A stretch of DNA of 64,000 nucleotides, taken from positions 4,262,774-4,326,773 of the forward strand of contig LT907983.1 of NCBI GenBank assembly GCA_900230115.1, in the 5' to 3' direction. The notes beneath the pieces are model-generated. The model was not told the origin of the DNA and searched no databases. It saw only the letters and a program-made list of their open reading frames with translations. Shown here one piece after another: positions 53,212-61,815 of the stretch. Numbering within the stretch: position 1 is the first letter of the stretch; the number at the start of each line of letters is the position of its first letter. Source of the stretch: Spirosomataceae bacterium TFI 002 (GTDB taxonomy: Bacteria > Bacteroidota > Bacteroidia > Cytophagales > Spirosomataceae). The translations under genes were made by a program, and so were the position numbers.

Positions 53212-54921
53212 TTAATATTTTGCCAAAGATTTCGCTTCCGCAATTCTTTGCTGCAATAGTTCTTCATTCATTGTGCCGTCTAGACTACTGACGATGTCTT
53301 TTAAATACCACGGATATGGGTATGTACTTGGTGAGTTAAACCAGGGCAGGTAACTTAACATTGAAGTCATATTTACAGACACCAACGATGAAAGTGCGAT
53401 TGACCAAGGATCCATTGATGATCTGAATTCTTTTGCCGCCATTAGGAATGACTCAGAATTTAGTTTCCCCGTTTTTCTTTTAGCATGAGATATAATTTTC
53501 CATAGATCTCTTGGTGTAGCCCCTTTGGTATAAACGGTTTCGCATCCGTTCAATATCATAGAATTATTAGGGTCTAAAATGTTACTCTTTGATATTTGTT
53601 TTTCTATTAAGGGTACGATCTTAGCAAGCTCAATGGGTGTTGGTTCAATTACAGGAATAATAGTAAACCGTGACAACATTGCAGGGTCGAGTAGGTGAGG
53701 AGTATTGCTAGCTCCAAAAATGATGATCTTCCCTCTAAGATCCTCTCTAGATGAAAACTTAAACAGTTCTGAAAGATGGTTGCTACTCACTCCTCCATCC
53801 ATATTTGCTTGTTCTCTAGACTTAAAAACTTGATCTATTTCATCAATAAATAAAATACAATTTCCCATAGATTCAATGATGCTAAGGGCCTTAGACATTC
53901 TTCTTTCAGACTCACCAACAAACATGTTTTTAACCTCATCGAGTGTTAATAAATTGAAGCCTGACATCTGAGCGAACTGTCTTGCAAGCGTTGTTTTACC
54001 TGTACCGGGAGGACCTGTAACAAGTAATGCTCTGCTTGCTTCTCTGCTACCGCTTTTTAACAATTGTGCCTCTTGTTCTAAGATGTTTTGAATGACTTCC
54101 ATTCCACCTATTTCAACTTTTTCAGTTGTATCTACCACTTTTAATGTTTGTTCTGATATTTGATTTATCAATTGCTCCTTCTCTTTCAAAATACATTTTC
54201 GGTCAATAGTTACTCCTTTGTCTTTAGCATCTTTGAACATTGATTTAATGTCAGTTACTCTTAGTCCTTGAGACAATTTGATAAATTCTTCAGCTTCGAG
54301 ATTGGTGAGGGCGTAATCGGATACGCCATTTTTTAATATTTGGAAAAGGTCTTTATACATGTCTTCTGAAGGGTATTCGTAATTGACCTTGTGAAACTCT
54401 GTTGCAATTAATGGCGATATTTCTTGGCTTCCATCATCAATTGCTATGACGCAATGTCCCTTTCGTGAGAGGATAGGTAATGTTGCCAACATGTGGCCTA
54501 TTTCGCTAAACACCCTTTCCTCGTTTTGGGCGTGTTGATGGCCAGCTACATGAGAAGCATAATTTACAATTATCGCAATTTTAGAACTTATATCGCAGGA
54601 TTGTAGCATTCTCAATATGTTGCGGAACACCAATCCAACTTCTTGGTCATTTATCTCTTTTTTGTCTGTTAAGAACTTCTCTAGTCCATAGGTTTGCAGA
54701 GCTGTTCTCACATCTTTATGTTTACCAATGTCGTAAACACCCAATCCTTCGGATCTAGAATAAGTAATGATACTGTAGCCTTCGTTACTGAGCTCAAGCT
54801 TAATTAATTCGACCCTATTTGCCAGTTTACTTTTGAATGGTACATTGTCATGTACATTTCCTGTTAATAAAAGTGCAAACCTGCCGGAAGAAAGTGTCTC
54901 TAATGCTTTATCTTTTTTCAT
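53212..54921 (-). CDS. AAA+ ATPase, Ycf46-like
   Basis: About 569 residues. An N-terminal degenerate P-loop-like domain (FALLLTGNVHDNVPF, about 10-210) is followed by a full AAA+ module: Walker A GPPGTGKTT near 305-313, Walker B ILFIDEID near 358-365, sensor 1 FGASNTPH and an Arg-finger region DPAMLSRF. The two-part layout resembles Ycf46-type ATPases. The ATG at 54921 (MKKDKAL) is chosen. Its partners in the operon are a small basic protein, a membrane protein and an exported vWA protein. It is probably the motor of the system. Confidence 0.85.
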   Translation of the reverse strand: MKKDKALETLSSGRFALLLTGNVHDNVPFKSKLANRVELIKLELSNEGYSIITYSRSEGLGVYDIGKHKDVRTALQTYGLEKFLTDKKEINDQEVGLVFRNILRMLQSCDISSKIAIIVNYASHVAGHQHAQNEERVFSEIGHMLATLPILSRKGHCVIAIDDGSQEISPLIATEFHKVNYEYPSEDMYKDLFQILKNGVSDYALTNLEAEEFIKLSQGLRVTDIKSMFKDAKDKGVTIDRKCILKEKEQLINQISEQTLKVVDTTEKVEIGGMEVIQNILEQEAQLLKSGSREASRALLVTGPPGTGKTTLARQFAQMSGFNLLTLDEVKNMFVGESERRMSKALSIIESMGNCILFIDEIDQVFKSREQANMDGGVSSNHLSELFKFSSREDLRGKIIIFGASNTPHLLDPAMLSRFTIIPVIEPTPIELAKIVPLIEKQISKSNILDPNNSMILNGCETVYTKGATPRDLWKIISHAKRKTGKLNSESFLMAAKEFRSSMDPWSIALSSLVSVNMTSMLSYLPWFNSPSTYPYPWYLKDIVSSLDGTMNEELLQQRIAEAKSLAKY

Positions 54922-54964
54922 TGTTTTATCTTTTATGGGGTGAGTAATCCTCACCCCTTTTAAT

Positions 54965-55783
54965 TTATTTTGATTTTAGCTGCTCTTTTTGTCTAATAAT
55001 CTTCTTTTTTATGGCTGTTTTTGAAGAGCTTTTTGTGGTTTTTAACTTTTTAAGAAGCTTACCTTCTGGGAGGTTATGCCGCTCCTTTTTAAAAGTAAAT
55101 TTCAAGCCTTTTCTGACTAAGCTTTGTTCAAATTCTGACATTACATCTAAGCAACGGTCTGTGTTACAATCAAATCCGTGGAGATCAATGGCCATTGTAG
55201 TAGCATGATTTTTGGGATCTTTGGAAACCACTACTGTCATTTGCTCGTCGTTGTCTTTCTTCTGAAATGTCCAAACCTTGGAGTTCCCATTTGAAAACCT
55301 CAGGAAGCTTTGGACAAACCCAAACTCATTTGCAGTTTGCTCCAGTTTATTGGAAACTGATTGATAGTTTGATTCTCCCATATTTAGAGCGGCTCGACTC
55401 AGAAGCTCCTCGCCTTGATGCTGATTCTTTTTCAATACGAGATCTGTGTAGTTTACCTCAAGAGGTGAATTTGCTACCGCGTATGCCCCAGCGAGCTGCT
55501 CTAGTTGGGATTTACTCAAGCCCTTAGTTTTTTCAAGGAAATATGGATTAGCCATAAGCCATTCCTTTTGATGCATCGCTAACTCTGCCATAGCAAATGG
55601 TGAGTCGAGACTATCTATGATTTTATTATTCTGTGCCAGGTATTCCTCAGCCTCCTTAGATAGGTATTCATAGGCTCGGTACGACGCCATTCCTACCCCT
55701 ACAATTGCTGCTCCTGCTATTGCAACTCCACTAGTTACTGTTGCGGCTATTACTCCGCCTGATGATACTGCTACTGTGCTCAT
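54965..55783 (-). CDS. Small basic protein with hydrophobic N-terminus; C-terminal DUF2997-like segment
   Basis: A 272-residue protein. A Gly/Ala/Val-rich hydrophobic stretch at 8-34 is probably membrane-inserted. A helical middle part follows. At about 190-235, AIDLHGFDCNTDRCLDVMSEFEQSL recalls the small DUF2997/DUF1257 proteins found next to Ycf46-type ATPases. The tail is lysine-rich. The similarity is weak, and I rely partly on the adjacent AAA+ gene (gap 43 bp). Confidence 0.55.
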   Translation of the reverse strand: MSTVAVSSGGVIAATVTSGVAIAGAAIVGVGMASYRAYEYLSKEAEEYLAQNNKIIDSLDSPFAMAELAMHQKEWLMANPYFLEKTKGLSKSQLEQLAGAYAVANSPLEVNYTDLVLKKNQHQGEELLSRAALNMGESNYQSVSNKLEQTANEFGFVQSFLRFSNGNSKVWTFQKKDNDEQMTVVVSKDPKNHATTMAIDLHGFDCNTDRCLDVMSEFEQSLVRKGLKFTFKKERHNLPEGKLLKKLKTTKSSSKTAIKKKIIRQKEQLKSK

Positions 55784-55800
55784 TTTATTTTTGTTTTATG

Positions 55801-56802
55801 TTAATCGAATAAATTATTTGTTCTACTTTGTTCTTGTTCTCGGATATAGTCTTCCATACTCATTTCTGCATCTAATTCAGTTTCGGCAACTATATCATCG
55901 AGATCTTGGTCTAGGTTTTCTACATTTTGTGATGTGTTTTCTGCTGTTGGTATAGTATCGTGAACGTCATTTATAGGCTCTCGATCTTGATTCATTCCCA
56001 TATGATAGTTTAAGGCTCTTTCTACATTTGGAGATCCTTGCTCCTCTATTGCAGGAAGGTAATTCGCATCATTGTGAAGAAGGACATATCGACGCTGAGC
56101 ATAGAACCTCTCATAGGTCTGCTCTGCCCTACGATCCATTCTTCTTTCATTCATTCTCATGCTTAGTCCTGCCAGCCCGTACTTTAAGTTTGTGATCCCA
56201 TGACGACCTAACCAGCGACTCAGCATCCATTCCCCTACTGTCAATAAGAGGTCAGCTGCCACGTACGTAAGTTCGTTGTAGGACATCACAAAGTTTTCAT
56301 ATGTGCTTAAGGAAACTTGTAGTAACCACCAAGCGAGAACGCCCATGCCTATACGTAAGAAAATGAAAAGGAATAAAACCCAATTGCTCCCAAGGTTTGA
56401 ATTACCCGAAAAGCCTGCTTCATTAAAACTCATGCCTGTGCCTGAATGAATGAGTGTATTGGTAATTACAAGTGCTAGGGTAACAACAACACTTATTGTA
56501 CCTGCAAGCAAATATGATCTTCCACCAAATTCATCATAGGTAAGTAATAGTTCTCCCCATATGGTGCGACCCAGATAGAAGCTTCCTACGGCCAGCCCTA
56601 TAATTCCAATTATGACTAAAATGGCAAGTACTATATTTCCAGACTCTCTTAGTTCTGCTTGTTCGTCACGACGTTCGCGAGCGTCCAAATAAGACTTTTC
56701 ATTTGAGCGGAACTCGGCCGCTTGCTGTATGGCTTTAGTGCCGTTGTGCATTGCTTGCCCTGCAAGCATACGTTGCTGATTAGAAATTTTAATTTTTGAC
56801 AT
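55801..56802 (-). CDS. Multi-spanning membrane protein of the vWA-AAA operon
   Basis: A 333-residue protein. A charged N-terminal helix (1-55) is followed by about four TM helices (about 56-78, 96-116, 142-166, 178-196), a helical cytoplasmic region rich in Arg (RMNERRMDRRAEQTYERFYAQRR) and an acidic C-terminus. It lies 11 bp after the vWA gene and 17 bp before the next. By order it could link the exported vWA protein to the cytosolic ATPase. No known family recognised. Confidence 0.65.
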   Translation of the reverse strand: MSKIKISNQQRMLAGQAMHNGTKAIQQAAEFRSNEKSYLDARERRDEQAELRESGNIVLAILVIIGIIGLAVGSFYLGRTIWGELLLTYDEFGGRSYLLAGTISVVVTLALVITNTLIHSGTGMSFNEAGFSGNSNLGSNWVLFLFIFLRIGMGVLAWWLLQVSLSTYENFVMSYNELTYVAADLLLTVGEWMLSRWLGRHGITNLKYGLAGLSMRMNERRMDRRAEQTYERFYAQRRYVLLHNDANYLPAIEEQGSPNVERALNYHMGMNQDREPINDVHDTIPTAENTSQNVENLDQDLDDIVAETELDAEMSMEDYIREQEQSRTNNLFD

Positions 56803-56813
56803 TTTAAATTGAT

Positions 56814-57560
56814 TTAAGGACGTTTAAAGAAAATTTGATTGAATGCAGCGTACTTTTTTATAGATGCTGTATTAGTAAATAGGCTATCTACTGGTTTCCC
56901 AATCGTTTTTTCGTCGGGTCTGATGAAATGGACTTGCACATATGGGCTAGTGAATGCAAATGGAATTAGTGGATCATGTCCATGTTTCGGTGGTGTATCA
57001 TTAACAAAGTCACTGATAATTATTAGCTCTTGGTTGTCACTAATACCATCCAAGATATTGTCAATGAGCCTAAGCCCTCCTTCAATATCGGTGAATTGTG
57101 AAGAGTGGTTTTTGTCTAAAACTAGGTTCTGCTTAAATAATTGAAAGGCAGCTTGGTATTGGGCAATTTCTTGATGATTGCGAGCAACTTGACGGGTTTT
57201 GTCAAAATTAGAGCCTGTGACATGTGAGCTCGTGTCTATAGAAGGAACTTCAATAAACATGGGTTCTTGATTGTAAGAGTTAGATTTAAATTGAATAAGT
57301 GCTAGCCTTCCACCACCATGAGCTGCAATATATTCATAAACTTGTTGAAGATTTTGCTCATTTAGTGCGTAGGACTTAGCTGACGCAGAAGCATCTGAAG
57401 CAATAACAAATAAGTTGGCCTTTGTTCCGGATATACGTTGTGTATTGTGGGAACGAGAAAGATTTGTGCCATCTGATTGAAGGCAAGACTGAAAAGAAAG
57501 GGCGAAGAAAATGGACGAACAAAGCAGTCCAAATACAGTTGAATTCCAAGTGTTTCTCAT
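56814..57560 (-). CDS. Exported von Willebrand A domain protein
   Basis: A 248-residue protein with a signal peptide that may end in a lipobox (FQSC, Cys about 26). The vWA fold has the MIDAS motif DASAS (about 54-58), a middle Thr in FTDIEGGL and the third Asp in IIISDFVND. vWA proteins bind partners through the metal site and commonly work with AAA+ ATPases. It is the first gene of the leftward run; 281 bp upstream separates it from the CARF genes. What it binds is unknown. Confidence 0.8.
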   Translation of the reverse strand: MRNTWNSTVFGLLCSSIFFALSFQSCLQSDGTNLSRSHNTQRISGTKANLFVIASDASASAKSYALNEQNLQQVYEYIAAHGGGRLALIQFKSNSYNQEPMFIEVPSIDTSSHVTGSNFDKTRQVARNHQEIAQYQAAFQLFKQNLVLDKNHSSQFTDIEGGLRLIDNILDGISDNQELIIISDFVNDTPPKHGHDPLIPFAFTSPYVQVHFIRPDEKTIGKPVDSLFTNTASIKKYAAFNQIFFKRP

Positions 57561-57841
57561 AAGTGTAACATTTAAATAGTTGAAAATTCAAGTATTGTAG
57601 CTTGTTACAGCTTATTTCTGAGAGGGTACTATCTGAATTCAAAGAACATATGTTGCTCGGTTGCAACGATACAAAGATGAAAATAAATTTTGGAAAACAA
57701 ATAGTTGACTTAAAATTTTTGGATAAGCGGATTTAGAAGTTTACCAACGGTTAAAAATCGAACTTTTTGATGCCGAAACTAAACTTTTATTTACTGTTTT
57801 TGCTAATGAATTAACATTCGGAGAATGGCGATATGATTCAT
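57561..57841. other. Gene-free stretch between the CRISPR ancillary genes and the vWA operon
   Basis: 281 bp without a coding signal. It must hold the vWA-operon promoter if that operon is separately transcribed. A GTTGCTCGGTTGCAAC imperfect dyad lies at about 57651-57666; I see no clear terminator or TAnnTTTG. Confidence 0.4.
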
Positions 57842-58885
57842 TTATTCTTCTTTGTCTCCTAACTTATTTAGTAATTCGTCCCACAACATTTTCATATTAA
57901 GTACGCTAAGGTCTACTTCTTCTAAGTCTTCCAGGGATGCGTTCTTATTTGAAGTTTTTTGATGTAAATAGAGTGCTCCACGCTCACTCGGTATAGAGAG
58001 AATAGCTAAAGAAATACTTGCTATTTTGTTTCCTGGAGTTAAGAAAAAGGTGAGGTTTTTTTCTTCAATATCTTTAATTATTGTATAGGCTTTTACTTCT
58101 TGTTCTACCTCTTTAAAGTAGTCTTTTAAGTCATTGATGTCTGCCTGAATTTGTCTGATATTTAAATTGAGGTTTTCTGAATTGAAAAATTCACTTTTTA
58201 AGAATTCAATAGGGGAGGAGTAGTTTTTGTCATGTTTATGGTTGAATTCTTTCATAAGAACAGCCAAGTTATCATCGACTTCTTTGTTCGTAAATAGTAG
58301 TATATTTCTTAATGATGCACCATTTTTCTTGTAGAAATCAAATGCCAATTTAATAGGAATTAGGTTTTTTGGGAACTCAAAACTCGTGTCATTTTTAACT
58401 AGTTCAATATTGGTTGCATGTGGTGTTGTATTATAAATCCATTTTGAAACGGGACTGATTAATACCTTCCTATCCGAGATTTTTCCATGCGATTTATGCT
58501 CAGCTACAGGAAGAAGAAAGAAAAGACCAAAAAATGAAAGATAACAAAGGCAAAGGGGAATGATGGAGCTAGAAATTTCATTTTTGAGGGTGGCTGAAGC
58601 AAGTTCGTGGGTAGCATCAGCGAGTAAGCCGAGATTGATTATAATGACCAATAACTTGGCAAAACCATAGGAGGAGCTATATCTATTGTGGAAAAGGCTA
58701 TAAATGCTAATTAACTTCTTATGTGATGTTTTACGTGTGTAGATCAATAGCCCTAAGGTGCTGGATATGAGGGATATGCTTGCCCATAACTGAGTAGAAT
58801 GATTACAAGTAGATAAAAAGAGAATGAAACCAATTTCAAAAACGATTAAAAAGAGCAAGGGAATACTTCTATTTTTCACGATCAA
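57842..58885 (-). CDS. Membrane protein with CARF-like cytosolic domain (type III CRISPR effector candidate)
   Basis: A 347-residue protein. Four TM helices lie in the first 130 residues (about 8-25, 30-47, 75-92, 107-126). The cytosolic part from about 145 has a Rossmann-like layout: LRNILLFTNKEV, then LTFFLTPGNKIASISLAIL, where TPGNK takes the place of the ligand-loop motif (TGGTK type) of CARF domains. CARF domains bind cyclic oligoadenylates made by Cas10. Its neighbours are a CARF nuclease and Csx20. It resembles the Csx23 layout (membrane part plus ligand domain). A membrane-disrupting effector is likely by context. Confidence 0.72.
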   Translation of the reverse strand: MIVKNRSIPLLFLIVFEIGFILFLSTCNHSTQLWASISLISSTLGLLIYTRKTSHKKLISIYSLFHNRYSSSYGFAKLLVIIINLGLLADATHELASATLKNEISSSIIPLCLCYLSFFGLFFLLPVAEHKSHGKISDRKVLISPVSKWIYNTTPHATNIELVKNDTSFEFPKNLIPIKLAFDFYKKNGASLRNILLFTNKEVDDNLAVLMKEFNHKHDKNYSSPIEFLKSEFFNSENLNLNIRQIQADINDLKDYFKEVEQEVKAYTIIKDIEEKNLTFFLTPGNKIASISLAILSIPSERGALYLHQKTSNKNASLEDLEEVDLSVLNMKMLWDELLNKLGDKEE

Positions 58886-58903
58886 GTTAAGCTTGTTTTA
58901 CAA

Positions 58904-59284
58904 TTATATGATTTGAAATTTCCTAAATAAAAGGTGTTCAAAGATACTTTTCTTTATACCCTTTTCTTCAATTACATTCCTTATTGTTGTAGCATGAATT
59001 ACGGTATAATTCTCTGCCAATAGTTTTTGAATGATAAGGAAACTTAGCCCAGATTCGCCTTGAATCCATACAGGTTCTGTTGGTTGAAGTTTTTGATCTT
59101 CGATCCAGCTTAAAAATTCTAAAGCAAGAGGTTTTAAGTCAATTAGCTCTGGTGGAACATTGCTGAACTTTAGAGCCAATTCAGAAGGTAAATCAATGAT
59201 TTGATTTGCATTCCAATCTTCTTGCAATTGTTTTATTTGAGCTTGGCTAGGAGTATGGTTTACTAGTTTTAAAACTCTGTTCAT
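58904..59284 (-). CDS. csx20: CRISPR-associated protein Csx20
   Basis: A 126-residue protein. The pattern LVNHTPSQAQIKQLQEDW, FSNVPPELIDL, WIQGESGLSFLIIQKLLAENY, VIHATTIRNVIEE and C-terminal SIFEHLLFRKF matches Csx20 as I remember it. Csx20 and related small proteins occur with type III CRISPR and are thought to degrade or limit the cyclic oligoadenylate signal. It overlaps the nuclease gene by 4 nt (ATGA), so signal effector and probable off-switch are made together. Confidence 0.78.
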   Translation of the reverse strand: MNRVLKLVNHTPSQAQIKQLQEDWNANQIIDLPSELALKFSNVPPELIDLKPLALEFLSWIEDQKLQPTEPVWIQGESGLSFLIIQKLLAENYTVIHATTIRNVIEEKGIKKSIFEHLLFRKFQII

Positions 59285-60861
59285 AGAAGTCCTGTTGATT
59301 TGAAAAATAAAGTAGTTGTTTTACAAATAATCTTAATTTTATCTGGGTTTTCTTGGATAGTTTCTTTGTCTACAATTTCGAAATCACCATCGTTTCGGCC
59401 AGTTTTGAGGAGGTAAACTTCATCGTCTTTTTCCTGAGGTCTATTGGTAAATACACAGTATCTAATGCCATTTTTATGCAACAAGCTAATAGCTTTAAAT
59501 CCCTCTTTGATGTTCTTTAAGTATGGCATTTCTCTGTCTTCGACAAATAGTGGAATCACAATGCAAGGAATGTTTAAAGCACCACTAATTCTTCTTAGTT
59601 TGTGTTGTGCGGCATGAATTTCTTCCTGCGTGTATTTTGTTGTTTTAATTTCAATTCCAGCTAGTCGACCTTCATTTGTTAGTGCTAAGAGGTCAATTTC
59701 GGCGTATTTAATATTGCCCTTCATCAGATTAAAGCTTTTTGCAACCTCAGCAACCTTGCCACCATTCAAAAGCACTCGTTCTATCTTGGCTGTTACAAAA
59801 TACTCCATCAAAGTTCCAGGATTTATTCTGTCCTTTACTTTTCCACCCGGAAGTTTATATACCCACTGCTTATAATTCTTATCTGTCACTAAAACTTTTG
59901 AATCGCCGAAAATACCTTGTAACGAAGAATTACTATTCAGTTTAACTTCGGGAGGATTTCGTGTGATTACAGCTTTACCAAGGAATTTAGTAATCATTGC
60001 TGGGAGAATCGACTTGTTGATGGCATCAAAAATTGGCTCATCCTTAATTTGAGATTCCAAGGATGTTTTTAAATCAACTTTTAAAGTATTCATTAATGCC
60101 TTAAACTGTTTTAGCATTAAAATTTTCTCCTCATTGCTAATATTGCTCATGTAGGCAAGAAATGCCCTACAGTCAGGCTCCGCTAAGAATTGGTAATTAT
60201 AATCTTCTCGGTTTTCGTCGTCGTTTTTACTAGTAAAATTTAGAAAAAATAGCCTAGTATATTCTTCAATTGTAAGAAAATTGCTATGCCAGTAATCCTT
60301 AAGCACATGAGCTTCTAAATCGAACGAATTATTATAAAGATTAAGCGTAACTGGTGATGACTGAGAATTGAGATAGACAAGAGATGCTTTGTTATCAACG
60401 TTTTGCCCTAACTTAACATGAACCTGTTGTAAAGCAATGGTGTGCAACTTGAGGCCGCCACCAACATTGAGATACCAAACTGAATCAACGCTATATTCTT
60501 CTATTTTTTTTGAAAGCAATTCCACAATGGCTATGAGGTCATTTTCTAAACTTTCTGGTCCAGTCCAAGAGGTGCTACAATCTTGAGTGCAAATAGATGA
60601 TTTACAGGTACAAACTGCGGGGTCTATATTCCATTGCTTTGCATTCGCATTTGATGTGAGGAAAAGTGGATGGATTTCCAAATTCGGATTCTTGGATTGC
60701 ATCACCGTGTTGAAGCCATTGTTCCACCTTGAAAAATATGCCAAATGGGTGTACACGGGTATAATCACATCCACCTCAAGCATTAATGCGGGCAGGGCAT
60801 TGGTAATGGCTTGCTGTGTGACGAAACACATCATTACTTTTTTAGAAGATTGTATACTCAT
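59281..60861 (-). CDS. CARF-PD-(D/E)XK nuclease, Card1/Can2-like
   Basis: A 526-residue protein. The N-terminal CARF domain (about 5-180) has the ligand motif NVGGGLK (132-138) and an unusual cysteine group CTCKSSICTQDC (84-95). A middle helical region (190-300) follows, then a restriction-fold nuclease with E353 (TLMEYF), D390 (AEIDLLAL) and E404-I-K406 (GIEIKTTK). Relatives are turned on by cyclic tetra-adenylate and nick DNA and/or RNA. It is the first gene after the CRISPR array on the same strand, 120 bp from its trailer end. The cysteine group is not in the Card1 I know. Confidence 0.85.
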   Translation of the reverse strand: MSIQSSKKVMMCFVTQQAITNALPALMLEVDVIIPVYTHLAYFSRWNNGFNTVMQSKNPNLEIHPLFLTSNANAKQWNIDPAVCTCKSSICTQDCSTSWTGPESLENDLIAIVELLSKKIEEYSVDSVWYLNVGGGLKLHTIALQQVHVKLGQNVDNKASLVYLNSQSSPVTLNLYNNSFDLEAHVLKDYWHSNFLTIEEYTRLFFLNFTSKNDDENREDYNYQFLAEPDCRAFLAYMSNISNEEKILMLKQFKALMNTLKVDLKTSLESQIKDEPIFDAINKSILPAMITKFLGKAVITRNPPEVKLNSNSSLQGIFGDSKVLVTDKNYKQWVYKLPGGKVKDRINPGTLMEYFVTAKIERVLLNGGKVAEVAKSFNLMKGNIKYAEIDLLALTNEGRLAGIEIKTTKYTQEEIHAAQHKLRRISGALNIPCIVIPLFVEDREMPYLKNIKEGFKAISLLHKNGIRYCVFTNRPQEKDDEVYLLKTGRNDGDFEIVDKETIQENPDKIKIICKTTTLFFKSTGLL

Positions 60862-60981
60862 GAAACAATAATGGATTGCAATGGAAAGATACTGAATAGA
60901 GCTTTAAATACAACTGTGCTATTCAAAACGAACGTTGTCTTTTGGGTAATGGAAAACGAGGGTTGTTTTACATTAGTTTTC

Positions 60982-61786
60982 TTGTTCCGTATTCAGGAAA
61001 TAATGCTATCCCATTGAAATGGAAATTGGGTTATTACTAGATCTAAAACAAAGCCTCAGTATTCTGGAAATAATGCCATCCTCATGAAATAAAAATATGA
61101 AATACCCTCGGATTTAAAAAATAGCCTCAGTATTCTGGAAATAATGCTATCCCAATGAAATCATGGTGAATGGAGTAAGGTTGATGAAGCTAAGCCTCCG
61201 TATTCAGGAAATAATGCTATCCCAATGAAATTAGTTAGGGAGATTTACCAATATAAATCAAGCCTCCGTATTCAGGAAATAATGCTATCCCAATGAAATA
61301 TTAAAGTTCTCGCAATTGTTCCAACTATTAGCCTCCGTATTCAGGAAATAATGCTATCCCAATGAAATTATCGAGCCTGGATTATGTCCTAACACTAACT
61401 AAGCCTCCGTATTCAGGAAATAATGCTATCCCAATGAAATAGATCCGGCCATTCACTTGTCCGAACAATAATTAGCCTCCGTATTCAGGAAATAATGCTA
61501 TCCCAATGAAATTTGAAAGAAGGCATAGTTATTCACTCACATAGCCTCCGTATTCAGGAAGTAATGCTATCCAATGAAATAGGTACATGAATTAGATGCT
61601 CCTTTAGATAGCCTCCGTATTCAGGAAATAATGCTATCCCAATGAAATGAAACTTCTATAGGATTATTCCACCTAAGAGCCTCCGTATTCAGGAAATAAT
61701 GCTATCCCAATGAAATGGGTTCGTATAAGTATAGATCCAATATAATAAGCCTCCGTATTCAGGAAATAATGCTATCCCAATGAAAT
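60982..61786 (-). repeat. Older block of CRISPR repeats (plus-strand ending AATGAAAT type)
   Basis: Twelve repeats end in CCCAATGAAAT on the plus strand (the first two differ: CCCATTGAAAT and CCTCATGAAAT). Repeats 2 and 3 share CAGTATTCTGG for CCGTATTCAGG. Repeat 9 (61543-61580) has A to G and a lost C. Confidence 0.95.
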
Positions 61787-61815
61787 AGCCATCGTCCAAT
61801 TAAGTTGATGCAAAA

